DNA from: Dromiciops gliroides
Lineage: Eukaryota > Chordata > Mammalia > Microbiotheria > Microbiotheriidae
Direction of reading: 5' to 3'
Assembly (NCBI RefSeq): GCF_019393635.1
Contig: NC_057864.1
Span: forward strand, 480,683,617 to 480,747,616
Length of the DNA: 64,000 bases
Made by a program: the position numbers and the translations under genes. The notes below the pieces were generated by a model that worked only from the letters and a program-made list of their open reading frames with translations, made no database searches and had not been told where the DNA came from. The stretch's first letter is position 1, and every line of letters begins with the position of its first letter. This document shows, piece after piece, positions 54,748 to 64,000 of this stretch.

Positions 54748-54888
54748 GGGCAGCTACGTGTGCAGTCGATAAAGCACCAGCCCTGGAATCAGGAGGACCT
54801 GAGTTCAAAAGCCAGCCTAGACACTTGATACTTACTAGCTGTGTGACCCTGGGCAAGCCACTTAACCCACATTGCCCTGCAAAAAAAA
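54748..54888 (+). repeat. WSINE1-type SINE
   Basis: Head diverged in the A-box (ctacgtgtgcagtcgat); the rest is standard. Confidence 0.86.
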
Positions 54889-54954
54889 TTGAATGAAAAA
54901 GCAATATCAAAAAATTTATTTAAAAAAACCCAGAAAAATACTAGATGATAAACA

Positions 54955-55240
54955 AAATACATAGATGATGCCTCTAGAAGAGAAAGCACTCAGAGCTGGG
55001 TTGGGTGGGGGTGGTGCTTGAGCTGAGCCTTAAAGGAAGCCAGGGATTCTAAGAATCAAAGATGAGATGGGTGAGCATCCAAAGGCATTCACTGATTTAA
55101 TTCGTTCATTTGCAGAACTATTGGGCCTCTACTACATGGCAATGTTCTGATAATAAAGAATAAGATCTTATTTTTGCCTGAGAGTTTACATTCTAGCTAA
55201 GGGGAAAGAATCATATCACAAAATAAGTACACAATAACAG
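54955..55240 (-). repeat. L2-like fragment, right part
   Basis: gctgagccttaaaggaagcc, then a second L2-like start with actattgggcctctactaca and gagtttacattctagctaag. Confidence 0.5.
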
Positions 55241-56085
55241 ACGTACTCCACTTAACACTTTGGTTTCACCAAAGCATTAGGTTTGGCATCATAGGGGGCC
55301 CTTAGAGGCAAAGGATAAATGTTACAAATGAGATCAGCTGAATGGTGTTCCTGGTGTGGATTTGTAACTTTACAGTGGGCTTTGGTATTGATGAAGATAC
55401 TGTGAAACACTGGTCAGTACAACTTTATATAGGAAATGGTTGGATAAAATGGAAATAGGTATATCGTTCTCTTGTTCTGATCATTTTGCAAGATGCGTTT
55501 ATTCCTAAATAAGCTTTGCTTTGTTTATTTTCCTTTAAACGTCGAGTCCCTCTTACCTAGTTATGTCTTCTCCCTCTTCTATCCCCCAGGCGAGTGTTTT
55601 AAAACATATCTGCTTTTTGTACCCTCCAGAGGATTGTTTTTGGGAACCTAGCCATAGGCTGTGTCCCTGTAATTCAACCACCTCAACTGAATAGATGGCA
55701 TCATTCAGCTAGACAACTAGGAAATCCTTTAAACAAATGGTTAACTTATTTTGACATAGAATCAACTGGTAATCTGACCAAGTTGACCATTTATTTTGCT
55801 TGTGCAGACACAAAAGGAGATAAGCCAGTAATGTAGTAAGAATAAGGGATAAAAGACAGACATGTCTAATGTAACAAGTCCTAGAGAAAGAATTCTTGAC
55901 CTGGAGTACAGAGATCAGAGATCCCCCAACCCACCCCCTGCCCAGGGGAATATGGATAGATTTCAGGGAGTCCCTGAACTTGGATGGGAAAAATTATGTT
56001 TTTATTTCAACATAATTGGTTTCCTTAATAATCTGTATTATTTAATTTTATGCCTTTAAAAAGAATATTCAGAGGTCTATCATCT
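55241..56085. other. Unclassified
   Basis: No repeat or exon recognised. Short open frames only. Confidence 0.4.
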
Positions 56086-56087
56086 TT

Positions 56088-56290
56088 ATAGCAGTTAGCA
56101 CTAATATACAGAGAACTTCACATGTATTATTTCATTTGCTCTTCACAGAAATCTTGGGAGGAAGGTACTATTACTATCCACATTTTTCAGATGAGGAAAC
56201 TGATGCAGACAGAAGTTAAGGAACTTGCCCCAGCTAGTAAGTATATGAGTCTAGATTTGAACTCAGAGCTTCCTGACTCCAGGTCATACT
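56088..56290 (-). repeat. THER1/MIR SINE
   Basis: Reverse copy with cacatttttcagatgaggaa and tagatttgaactcagagctt. Confidence 0.72.
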
Positions 56291-57160
56291 ACTTGTCATA
56301 GGATTCATCAGATTGCTAAAGGGGTGCGGGACACATGGGCATATCTTAGAGGAAGGTCTAGTATATTGGGTAGGTCATAGGAAAAGAAGACATGGATGGA
56401 TAGATGATGGTCTGCACTGATGGAGGGAATACCCACATTGAAATCCATTGAAGCAATGGAGTGTCAGACAAAAACCCAAGCCTCTTTTCTAATAGTTAAT
56501 TTCACAATCTCCACACTGTTTGCTAAATCTTTTTTATTATGGACATCCCTTTAAACCTTTAATTCCATAGCCATGCATTTTATCAATCAAAGGTAACTTC
56601 AGTGGTCTTTCTCGGTCTTAATTAATGACTTAAACAAATCAGTGTTCCATTGAGATAACTTTATCTCTTTTCCCCTTCTAAATGGAAGCATTATCTAGAA
56701 GTTGTTTTAACTTCAAATGAACATTTCAGGATACTAAGTTGCGGTAAGGTTTTATCAAGTGAAAAAACATTGTTGTTTTCTCTTTCTGCTGTATCCTACT
56801 ATCAAACTTGAATATACACTGATGTGATCCAGGGGCCATGCCTGTAGAAATTATGTGTTTCTCCTTTAGGCTACCATATTGTTCAGAAAAGCACATCCTT
56901 TTTCAACAACAGATGTGAGAACCTTGGCCAAGTTGTTTTCCTTAGATAAGAGGCTATACCACAGCGAATCACTGATAACAGTGTTAGCTGCCTGAGATTT
57001 AGAAGATATTTTGAGATTATTAACTAGATCACAGTGATTCACTTTCACTACTAAGTATGATCCCTGTAATCAATTATATTTGCTTTCTGAGGGTCAGCCC
57101 AGCCAAGTTTGAGAGGTTCATTACTTAATGATGAATTCTTTGGCTGTGGCAATCCGATGG
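56291..57160. other. Unclassified
   Basis: AT-rich, apparently low in repeats. No exon recognised. Confidence 0.4.
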
Positions 57161-57168
57161 CAACAAGT

Positions 57169-57508
57169 TTATTTATGAGTATTTAATATATATTGTAAAA
57201 AAAGATCTATATTGTGTGGCCATTGTATTCTCGAACATGTACAATGTAGGGTTTCATTAAAGTTCTTCTGTACTTTAAATTTTAGGTTATAGAAATTAGA
57301 GGGAAAAAACCCAAAACCAGGTGGTTGATTTTTTTTCTCCCATCCTATATCAACTTTGCTTACCATAAAAACCCAACTTCCTTTTTCATCTGTGACAACC
57401 ATTTTTACTTAGAGGGATTTGAAAGGCAGTTCCACTACTGCTGTCCACAGAGGTGCTTATGAAACAGGTCACACATATGCGTGTGCATGTGTGCACACAC
57501 ACGCGCGC

Positions 57509-57541
<33 letters not shown>

Positions 57542-57839
57542 TATAGTGCTGAAGAAGAGACAAGCTACCATTACGAATCTGGGGACATGCTATGTTTTGG
57601 TACCCTTCCTTCTATGGTGAAGGCAGATAGGTAGCTAGTCTCTAATACCAAGTGGAAAGGAGATGTTTGGTGCTGGCAGACTGATTTTGGTGGCTTGCCT
57701 CAACGTGCTTCGCATAGATGAGGCAGATTATTTTTTTGTGAGCACACCATCTAGTTTTACAGTTGGGATGTTTCACAAGACTGAGTAAGCCATGGAATTC
57801 ATCACTTAAAGTTTTGGGATTTTGCCCCTTAATGTCCAC
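57169..57839 (-). other. Unidentified open frames around a CA repeat
   Basis: Three short minus-strand frames (57,642-57,839; 57,386-57,571; 57,169-57,402) follow one another across a CA repeat. The first translates to DIKGQNPKTLSDEFHGLLSL and continues KHPNCKTRW, which looks protein-like, but I cannot name a family and no consensus splice arrangement joins them. Could be an old retrocopy, conserved non-coding DNA or chance. Confidence 0.25.
57470..57534 (+). repeat. (CA)n with adjoining alternating purine-pyrimidine
   Basis: acacatatgcgtgtgcatg, gcgcgc and a ca run together form about 65 bp of mostly alternating purine-pyrimidine. Confidence 0.9.
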
Positions 57840-58510
57840 TTGTGTAAATTAATTTGTCTCTCTTAAGATTTACATATTTGAGTCCAAGAAACTTCAGAGT
57901 GGTAACTTCTGGTTAGCTGGCACAGGTACCATTCTAGTCTGTAGTAGTTATACTTATGGTCCAAATGTCTATACTGGTAATAAGAAATCTTTACCAATGT
58001 TGTTGATTGATTGGAACTCCCTCAGAGCTACAGTATTCTCAAATGATCTATTTAATAAGGAGTTGGACTGTGTTTGTTCATATAGTTATTTGACCAATTA
58101 GAAAAGGACCTGCCTACTTTTGACATATAATCTGTAGTGGAAAGATCAAGATATTACAATATTTTATCCTATTGAATGTGAGATGACTTTGTGGATATAG
58201 TGGGTGAGTTTTTGGCTAAACCTAAGCATTTCACTACCCCTTCTATCTTGGATTTCCAAAACCTGCTGTTAATTCAAATATCCTTTCTTTCATTCACTCT
58301 TACTTATTGTATAACTTTCTCCCCCTGTACAATTTATCATCAAGTTACTTAGTTTTAAGCACTTGGAAAAGTGTTGGTTTTGCCATGCCTACATGAGTAA
58401 ATAGGTAAACTATGCCTCTTCTCCCCTCATCTCTTTAGGGCTGTCGGTTTTGGAATGTGGTATGATATTTGGCTTTACTATCATCTACTTCATTGGTCTT
58501 CAGCCCTTTT
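57840..58510. other. Unclassified
   Basis: AT-rich, no exon or named repeat. Confidence 0.4.
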
Positions 58511-58513
58511 TTG

Positions 58514-58612
58514 TCTTTTTTTTGGTGGGGCAATGAAGGTTAAGTGACTTGCTTAAGGTCACATAGCTAGTAAGTGTAAAGTGTCTGAGGCTGGATTTGA
58601 ACTCAGGTCTTT
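58514..58612 (-). repeat. WSINE1-type SINE, truncated
   Basis: Reverse copy ending at gaactcaggtctt; the head is missing. Confidence 0.8.
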
Positions 58613-58714
58613 TCAAGCAGGTCAAAATTGGCCTTGTGTTAAAGTTCGGTTCTTATGGGTTCGAATGTTCTATTCCTATTTTAATTTTTATTCTTACTTT
58701 CCTTTGTGTTATAG

Positions 58715-59235
58715 TGAGGAAATCAAAGGAATGCCATCAGTTGGGGAATGGCTAAATAAGTTGTGGTATATGATGGTGATGGAATATTATTGTGCTATAA
58801 GAAATGACAAGTAGGATGATTTCAGAAAGGCCTGGAAAGACTTGTATGAAACTGACCCTTGTATAGTTGAAGTGGGCAGAACCAAAGATGAAGGTTGTGC
58901 ACAGAGACAGCAATATTGTTTGAGTGAAGAACTGTGAAAGGACAACTATTCTCAACAATATAAGTGATCCAGACAATCCCAAAGGGACTATTGATGAAAA
59001 CATACCATCCACCTCCAAAGAAAGAACTGATATTGATGGAACACAGACTAAAGCATGCTATTTTTTACTTTCATTTTTTCTTTTATTCAAGTTTTCTTAT
59101 ACAAAAAGACTAATATGTTTTATATAATCGTACATGTATAACCTATATCTGATTGCTTACTACCTCAGGGAGGGGGGAAGGAGGGATAAAAATTGGAGCC
59201 CAAAACGATAAATAAAAATGTTTATTACTTAAAAA
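58715..59235 (+). repeat. 5'-truncated marsupial L1
   Basis: gccatcagttggggaatggc, tgctataagaaatgacaag, aatcccaaagggactattga and an A-rich end near 59,231. Confidence 0.85.
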
Positions 59236-59333
59236 AAAGAACATATGCAGCCCCCAAGTAAGTCTCCCAAGACAAGCATTAACAGTTCATAGTGTGCCCC
59301 TCCCCCCTTTCACTTTTATCTATTCTCTGGGAA

Positions 59334-59381
59334 GTGTGTGTGTGTATGTGTGTGTGTGTGTGTGTGTGGGTGTGTGTGTGT

Positions 59382-59439
<58 letters not shown>

Positions 59440-59454
59440 GAGAGAGAGGAGAGA
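59334..59454 (+). repeat. (TG)n(GA)n compound microsatellite
   Basis: About 49 bp of tg repeats passing directly into about 72 bp of ga repeats. Confidence 0.97.
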
Positions 59455-59607
59455 ATTTTCCTTCCAAACTTGCATTGTTTGAAATACTGTCTTGTTGTGG
59501 CAAACATCAAATTTGATTGCCAGGGTAGGAAAAACAAATCAAACTGCTTCCTGGGCTTGTACTGCATTTAAAATTCACTAACTTAGTTTTCTTTTTCTTT
59601 TCTTTTT

Positions 59608-59758
59608 TCTTTTTTTTTTTTGCGTGGGGCAATGAGGTTTAAGTGACTTGCCCAGGGTCACACAGCTAGTAAGTGCCAGTGTCCTGAGGCTAGATTTGAA
59701 CTCAGGTCTCCTGAATCCAGGGCCGGTGCTGTATCCACTGTGCCACTAGCTGCCCCCC
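59608..59758 (-). repeat. WSINE1-type SINE
   Basis: Reverse copy with a TTTTC-type tail. The flanks cactaactta and ctactaacct may be a target duplication. Confidence 0.87.
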
Positions 59759-61580
59759 TACTAACCTACTTTTGAGCAGCAGTTAGGCTTTCATGGAATT
59801 TGGAGGCATAAATGAGAAAATAACTTATGGCTAACTAAAAGAGCAAAACTTTAGAACCAGATTGTACCAGGTACCTTATCCCTTTGCCCAAGGAGAGAAA
59901 GCTTGAGACACATTCCATTAGAACAACAATATCTTTAACTGTTCAACTTGTTTTTCCTTTAATACTGAGAGATTTTGTTGTGACCTGTGATCCATAATAG
60001 GAGTGTGGACATACATAAAGGGGGCAAAAGGGACTGGGGAAGGGTTTTGACAACATGTTCACTTCTTCTTTGGCCTCTCTGAGCCAGTGGTGTGGACTGC
60101 ATGGGGCAATCTCAAGTGGGGTGCAGCGACTTCTGTTTTAGATTACCAGGAGAATTTATTATGACAGAAGGTCAATATTTACCTTGGCTTCAACTTGGTG
60201 AGTATTTACTTCTCCGTTCAGTGAATCTTGATGCTGACTTCAGCAAAAGCTAATCTCTGCTTTTTGTCTACCGAAGAGGATGCTCCAGCTTTTCTTATCA
60301 GCTGGAAAGTCTCAGGACCCCTTTGCCAGCACCATACAAATCAAAACAAAGAAACACAGAGATAGGGAATTATCACTGAAACTATGGCTCCTGGATATTG
60401 GCATTTTTCTTTCTCAACCAATATACTTTTTAGTTAGAAGAATCTTTTCGTCAAAGCACTTTCAAATCCACCTTGTGTCTATATCACCTTTCCCCCATCC
60501 CCAGCATGATGACATGGGTATGGGTGGAGCCCGTTATTTTTCTCAGTGTGCTGACAGGGAAAATGAGGCTCAAAGAAGAATAAGTGATTTGTTAAATCGA
60601 GTGAGAGGAGCCTAGAGTTTCCATGTAGTGTTCTAGTTCCTATTTTACTCTTTCCATTGGTTACTCTGATTCCATGTGAGTATAATGATTTTAGACTAAG
60701 ATACAAACTTTAATGAAATTAAAATGCTGGTGAGGATGTAGCCAAGGAGTTTCTGTGGGAGCCTAGGATCCAAACCTGGGGATCATCACAGACAGCTTTG
60801 TTGGAACCATTAAGCCTGACTCAGTATGTGTGTGGAAGCAACTCAGTGTAGACAAAAATCAGTGACTATTTACTGCAGGAGAGTTTGGAGGGTTGGCTCT
60901 GCATTTGTTCTGTTTGCCTCCTAATGTCCTCTTTAATAAAAGGGGCGTAGCTTGAAGATAGGTGGAGTATTCATTGTTTCTTAAATGGTGAGGTAGCTGA
61001 TAGGCGTGAGGCTTTCTATTCTAAAGTATGGATGGCTTGGGCCACTGCATATGGACCACCTGAATTAGCATTACTCTGTTCCTCTGGCTCAGGTAGAATT
61101 GATGGCATGGGAAAAAGGAATCAGGGATGCAACTAAACTCTGGTTCCCTTACTGTTGGTAACCTACAATGTAACAAGCACCTGTCAGCTAGCAGATCTTA
61201 CCAGGCAAACACAGCAAGGGAAAGTGGAAACCGTAACTCCTACAAAATTACTGTGGGAGAATAAATTCCTCATTTACTTCCACTTGGCCAACCTCCAGAA
61301 GGGGCAAGTTCAAAATGGATCTTGGGGAAGGCACTTAAAATGCCCTCGTCATCTATAATGTATTCTCCAAATCTCTTGAGCCTTCCAAGGATGGGAACCC
61401 TAGTGCAGGTTACATTTTTCATCGAGAAACTATTGGCTCTGTTATTATCCAGTATAATATCTATGATTAGATGCAGGATTGAAATGCAGTGAAGTCTCCC
61501 AGTAAGGCAGCTCTTGGCCTTTCTTGTTAGATTTTAAAACTACCCATGCAGGGATTGAAAGTGTTTGGGGGAGGAGAGGA
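59759..61580. other. IFT22/COL26A1 spacer, mostly unclassified
   Basis: About 1.8 kb low in repeats. A weak reverse MIR trace lies near 60,516-60,600. The open frame at 60,280-60,615 shows no domain. Confidence 0.4.
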
Positions 61581-61582
61581 AA

Positions 61583-61725
61583 CGGTAGAATTCAGCAGAT
61601 TGAGTACTAGTCCTTGGAGGCAAGAGGACCTGCAGGGCCTCTGTCACTAACTAATTTTGTGACCTTGGGCAAATCTCTTGAATCCCTGGGCATACAGTCT
61701 CTTTCCTCATCTCTATATAGGGAGA
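61583..61725 (+). repeat. MIR SINE
   Basis: gtgaccttgggcaaatctct and the following CORE remnant. Confidence 0.62.
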
Positions 61726-62389
61726 GATTCCAAATATGGAGGAGAGCCTTCCACATATAAGACAGGAGTAGGCTCCACACATTAGAGAGGCCCTTGTGTG
61801 GCTCAAAGGGAGGCAGAAAAAACATCTCTGGCCTCTTCTCCCCTCACCCTTCCATAAGGGAGCCTTTCAGTCTTTCCAGGAGGTGAAGGAAGAAGTTGGG
61901 GCTGGAGGCCACTCTACTCTTCTCAGAGAGAGGGATTATTGGTTAGAGTATCTGCTCTTTTAAATACTGTTCATCTAGGGTATATGATTGGGTTCCATCT
62001 AACTTCTGATCATTTTGTCATTTTGGGGAAGAGAAGCCTCAAGTTCTATAGCCAAGGCATGGCACCTTACCCATCAAATACCAGTTCCACAACAAACACA
62101 TAGTGACTAGCAAAGGAAGTCATTTATCCACTTAGCAAAAGAGAATCAGAGGAGATCTACATAACAAGATATATACCAGACAATACCAAGGAATCCCACT
62201 TGGAGTGAGATCACCCAACTCAACCAAAACAAACTGTCCTAGATCTCATCCAAGGGGAAAACTCATCCTAGTCTCTAGCGTAGCAAACTGGGAATAGGGA
62301 TGTGATGTTTTCCCAGTCATTTCCTTCAGAAACCTGAAGTGAGGTTGGCCTCTCATCTTCTCTCTGGAAGCCAGAAGCGAGAAGCGCAG
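61726..62389. other. Unclassified
   Basis: No exon or named repeat recognised. Confidence 0.38.
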
Positions 62390-62403
62390 GAAGTGGCAAT
62401 GCT

Positions 62404-62560
62404 GGGCAGCTAGGTGGCACAATGGATAAAGCAGCAGTCCTGGATTCAGAAGGACCTGAGTTCAAATCCGACCTCAGACACTTGACACTTACTAGCTATG
62501 TGACCCTGGGCAACCCTTATTGCCGGGATCTCCCCTTCCCCCCCCCCCAAAGAAGAAGAA
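62404..62560 (+). repeat. WSINE1-type SINE
   Basis: Perfect 14-bp target duplication gaagtggcaatgct at 62,390-62,403 and 62,561-62,574. The tail is C-rich then (aag)n. Confidence 0.93.
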
Positions 62561-62574
62561 GAAGTGGCAATGCT

Positions 62575-63300
62575 TGGAGTCATGAAGAAGATTTGAAGCT
62601 TGAGAGTCGGGAAGAATATGGGGCCAGCTCCCAAATCTCTGCCTCTCACCAACTCCACCCTCACTCTCCACCAATAAGTGCTATAGCAATGGGCTTTGGA
62701 TTTCAAAAAAAGGAACCCGAAATTTGGAGTAGATGGCCTCTGAGAGCCTTTTTGTCTCTAGACCTGTGATCCTCAAAAATCCCAGGTTATCTGTTAGGTC
62801 TAGGTCAGAAGAAGAGACCTCCAAAGCTCTATTTGTAGCAGTTTGCTCACTTCCTTTCATTGCATACCTTGCAGTTTGGATGGTCATAAAAAGTGGTACT
62901 CAGGGGCAGGACAAGAGCTGTCCAACTTACACAACTCTCATGGGAAGTACTGGGTAAAAGCTCAGATTGGGAGGGTGGAGAGGTAAAATAATAGAAAATT
63001 CTTATGTCTTTAGGGCTCAAAACTCGAGAGGAAGAGCCCTGCCCTGGTGGGAGTTGGCAGACTGGGCTTTCATTGCCATATGGTTGCTAAGTCTCTGGGT
63101 GACTGGGCAAAAGTCGCCTTCCTTTTCTTGGCCTGATTCCGTCCTGTGTGAAAGGAGGCAGTGCTTGAGGTTTGCTCGGGGATGTTCTAAGAGTTCCAGT
63201 TGAAACGAGTTAAAATATAGGAGAGAAGGTCCCTGCACTTACATGTGGAAGGACCTCTTCTCTACCTCCCCCCCCCCCCCCCATGTATGACATAGATTTG
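62575..63300. other. COL26A1 upstream flank, unclassified
   Basis: No named repeat apart from a C run at about 63,267-63,282. Confidence 0.38.
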
Positions 63301-63301
63301 G

Positions 63302-63440
63302 TGCTGGAGATGGAGGCTTTGGGTTCAATTTGTAGCTGTGTGTGACCATGGAAGTCACTCCCCTCTCTAGGCCTCAGTTTCCCTCTTTGGAAGATGACCA
63401 GCAGGACTGGCTGGCCTCTGAGGCCCTTCTGGCTCTTTAC
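63302..63440 (+). repeat. MIR SINE
   Basis: gctttgggttcaatttgtag, tctctaggcctcagtttccc and ctggcctctgaggcccttct follow MIR order. It borders the COL26A1 CpG island. Confidence 0.65.
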
Positions 63441-63479
63441 GAGGCTGGGGAGAAGTCAGGGTTGCAGCCCCTTTGCCAA

Positions 63480-64000
63480 GCTAGTCTGGAGCGCACGGGA
63501 CCAGCGGGGATCTGCAGGGGCAGGCGGTGGTGGGGCCGCCTCCCTCTGGGGTCCCCGCCCACCTGCGCACCACTGGCGCCCGGGCCTCCAAGGGTTAATG
63601 GAGAAACCCCACGCCCCCTTTGACGGACTGAGCGCAGCCCACCTCCCCGAATTTGAAAAGGCGGCTCCGGAGCTGGAGCCGGGCCGCGTGGGCGCTCAGA
63701 ACAGCACCGGGCATCTCTGCCTAGAGACAGGACCCCGGGCCCAGAGGCACCGAGTCCCTCGCCCTCGGTCCCGACCGGATCGCCGCCCCCTACTCCCTCC
63801 CCAGGTCTGCGGGGCTTCCCATGTCTCCCCGGCTCGGCAGAGCAGGGCTCCGCGGGACGAGACCTTAGTGGGTAGGAGGATTCTTGCGGGACCCCGGCCC
63901 CTTGCCCGCGATGAAGCTGCCCCTCTTTCTCCCCTGGGCGTGCTGCCTCTACGGCTGTACCGTAAGCACCGGCTTCCTCTACCCGTACCCGTCCGCAGCC
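63480..64000 (+). promoter_or_regulatory. COL26A1: CpG island and COL26A1 promoter
   Basis: CpG-dense sequence continues past the window edge. A GC box ccccgccc lies at 63,553-63,560. No TATA box is evident near the start codon. The transcription start is not identifiable by eye. Confidence 0.75.
63911..64000 (+). CDS. COL26A1: COL26A1, collagen type XXVI alpha 1, N-terminal fragment
   Basis: Thirty codons from the ATG at 63,911 read MKLPLFLPWACCLYGCTVST and GFLYPYPSAA, running off the window. This matches the human COL26A1 (EMID2) N-terminus, MKL-LLLPWACC followed by TGFLYP. It is a signal peptide: lysine at position 2, a hydrophobic core, then a likely cleavage site near the STG. The full protein is a secreted extracellular matrix collagen with an EMI domain and two collagenous stretches, none of which lie in the window. 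Position and orientation, head to head with IFT22, are as in human 7q22.1, which supports the call. Confidence 0.9.
   Translation, partial: MKLPLFLPWACCLYGCTVSTGFLYPYPSAA

Noticed and set aside
715-62560. Genuine tRNA genes suggested by A-box and B-box matches
   Set aside because: All matches are inside dispersed SINEs with tails and target duplications. None folds as a complete tRNA by eye.

Overview
The window looks like nuclear DNA of an Australian marsupial. It is packed with a short tRNA-derived SINE (about 33 copies, perfect pol III A-box TGGCNNAGTGG and B-box GTTCAANNC, the WSINE1/WALLSI type), longer CORE-SINEs ending in a BovB/RTE-like tail (MAR1 type), old MIR/THER1, L2 and L3/CR1 relics, 5'-truncated marsupial L1 3' ends, hAT MITEs and several solo LTRs. 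Repeat family names are from memory. The species cannot be fixed from sequence alone.

Three protein-coding genes are supported. SCIMP (plus strand, four coding exons between 12,447 and 18,079) encodes a 141-residue immune transmembrane adaptor with the SH3-binding and tyrosine motifs of the family. IFT22/RABL5 (minus strand, five exons, 31,755 down to 24,234) encodes a complete 185-residue Rab-like intraflagellar transport subunit and starts inside a CpG island. The first 30 codons of COL26A1 (plus strand, 63,911 to the window end) begin in a second CpG island.

Layout: 1-12.4 kb is repeat-rich DNA with no recognised exon, although a SCIMP 5' untranslated exon may lie there. 12.4-18.1 kb is SCIMP, whose first intron after exon 2 holds two related LTRs. 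18.1-24.2 kb is the tail-to-tail SCIMP/IFT22 spacer, with a GC-rich patch near 19.6-20.3 kb. 24.2-31.8 kb is IFT22. 32-63.4 kb is the head-to-head IFT22/COL26A1 spacer, containing L3, L2, L1 and LTR fossils and two places where SINEs piled up repeatedly at the same target sequence.

IFT22 and COL26A1 are neighbours in the same orientations on human 7q22.1. Human SCIMP lies on 17p13.2, so SCIMP beside IFT22 marks a synteny difference. The three genes do not form a shared pathway. I saw no CRISPR, operon, rRNA, tRNA gene or clearly new biological system.
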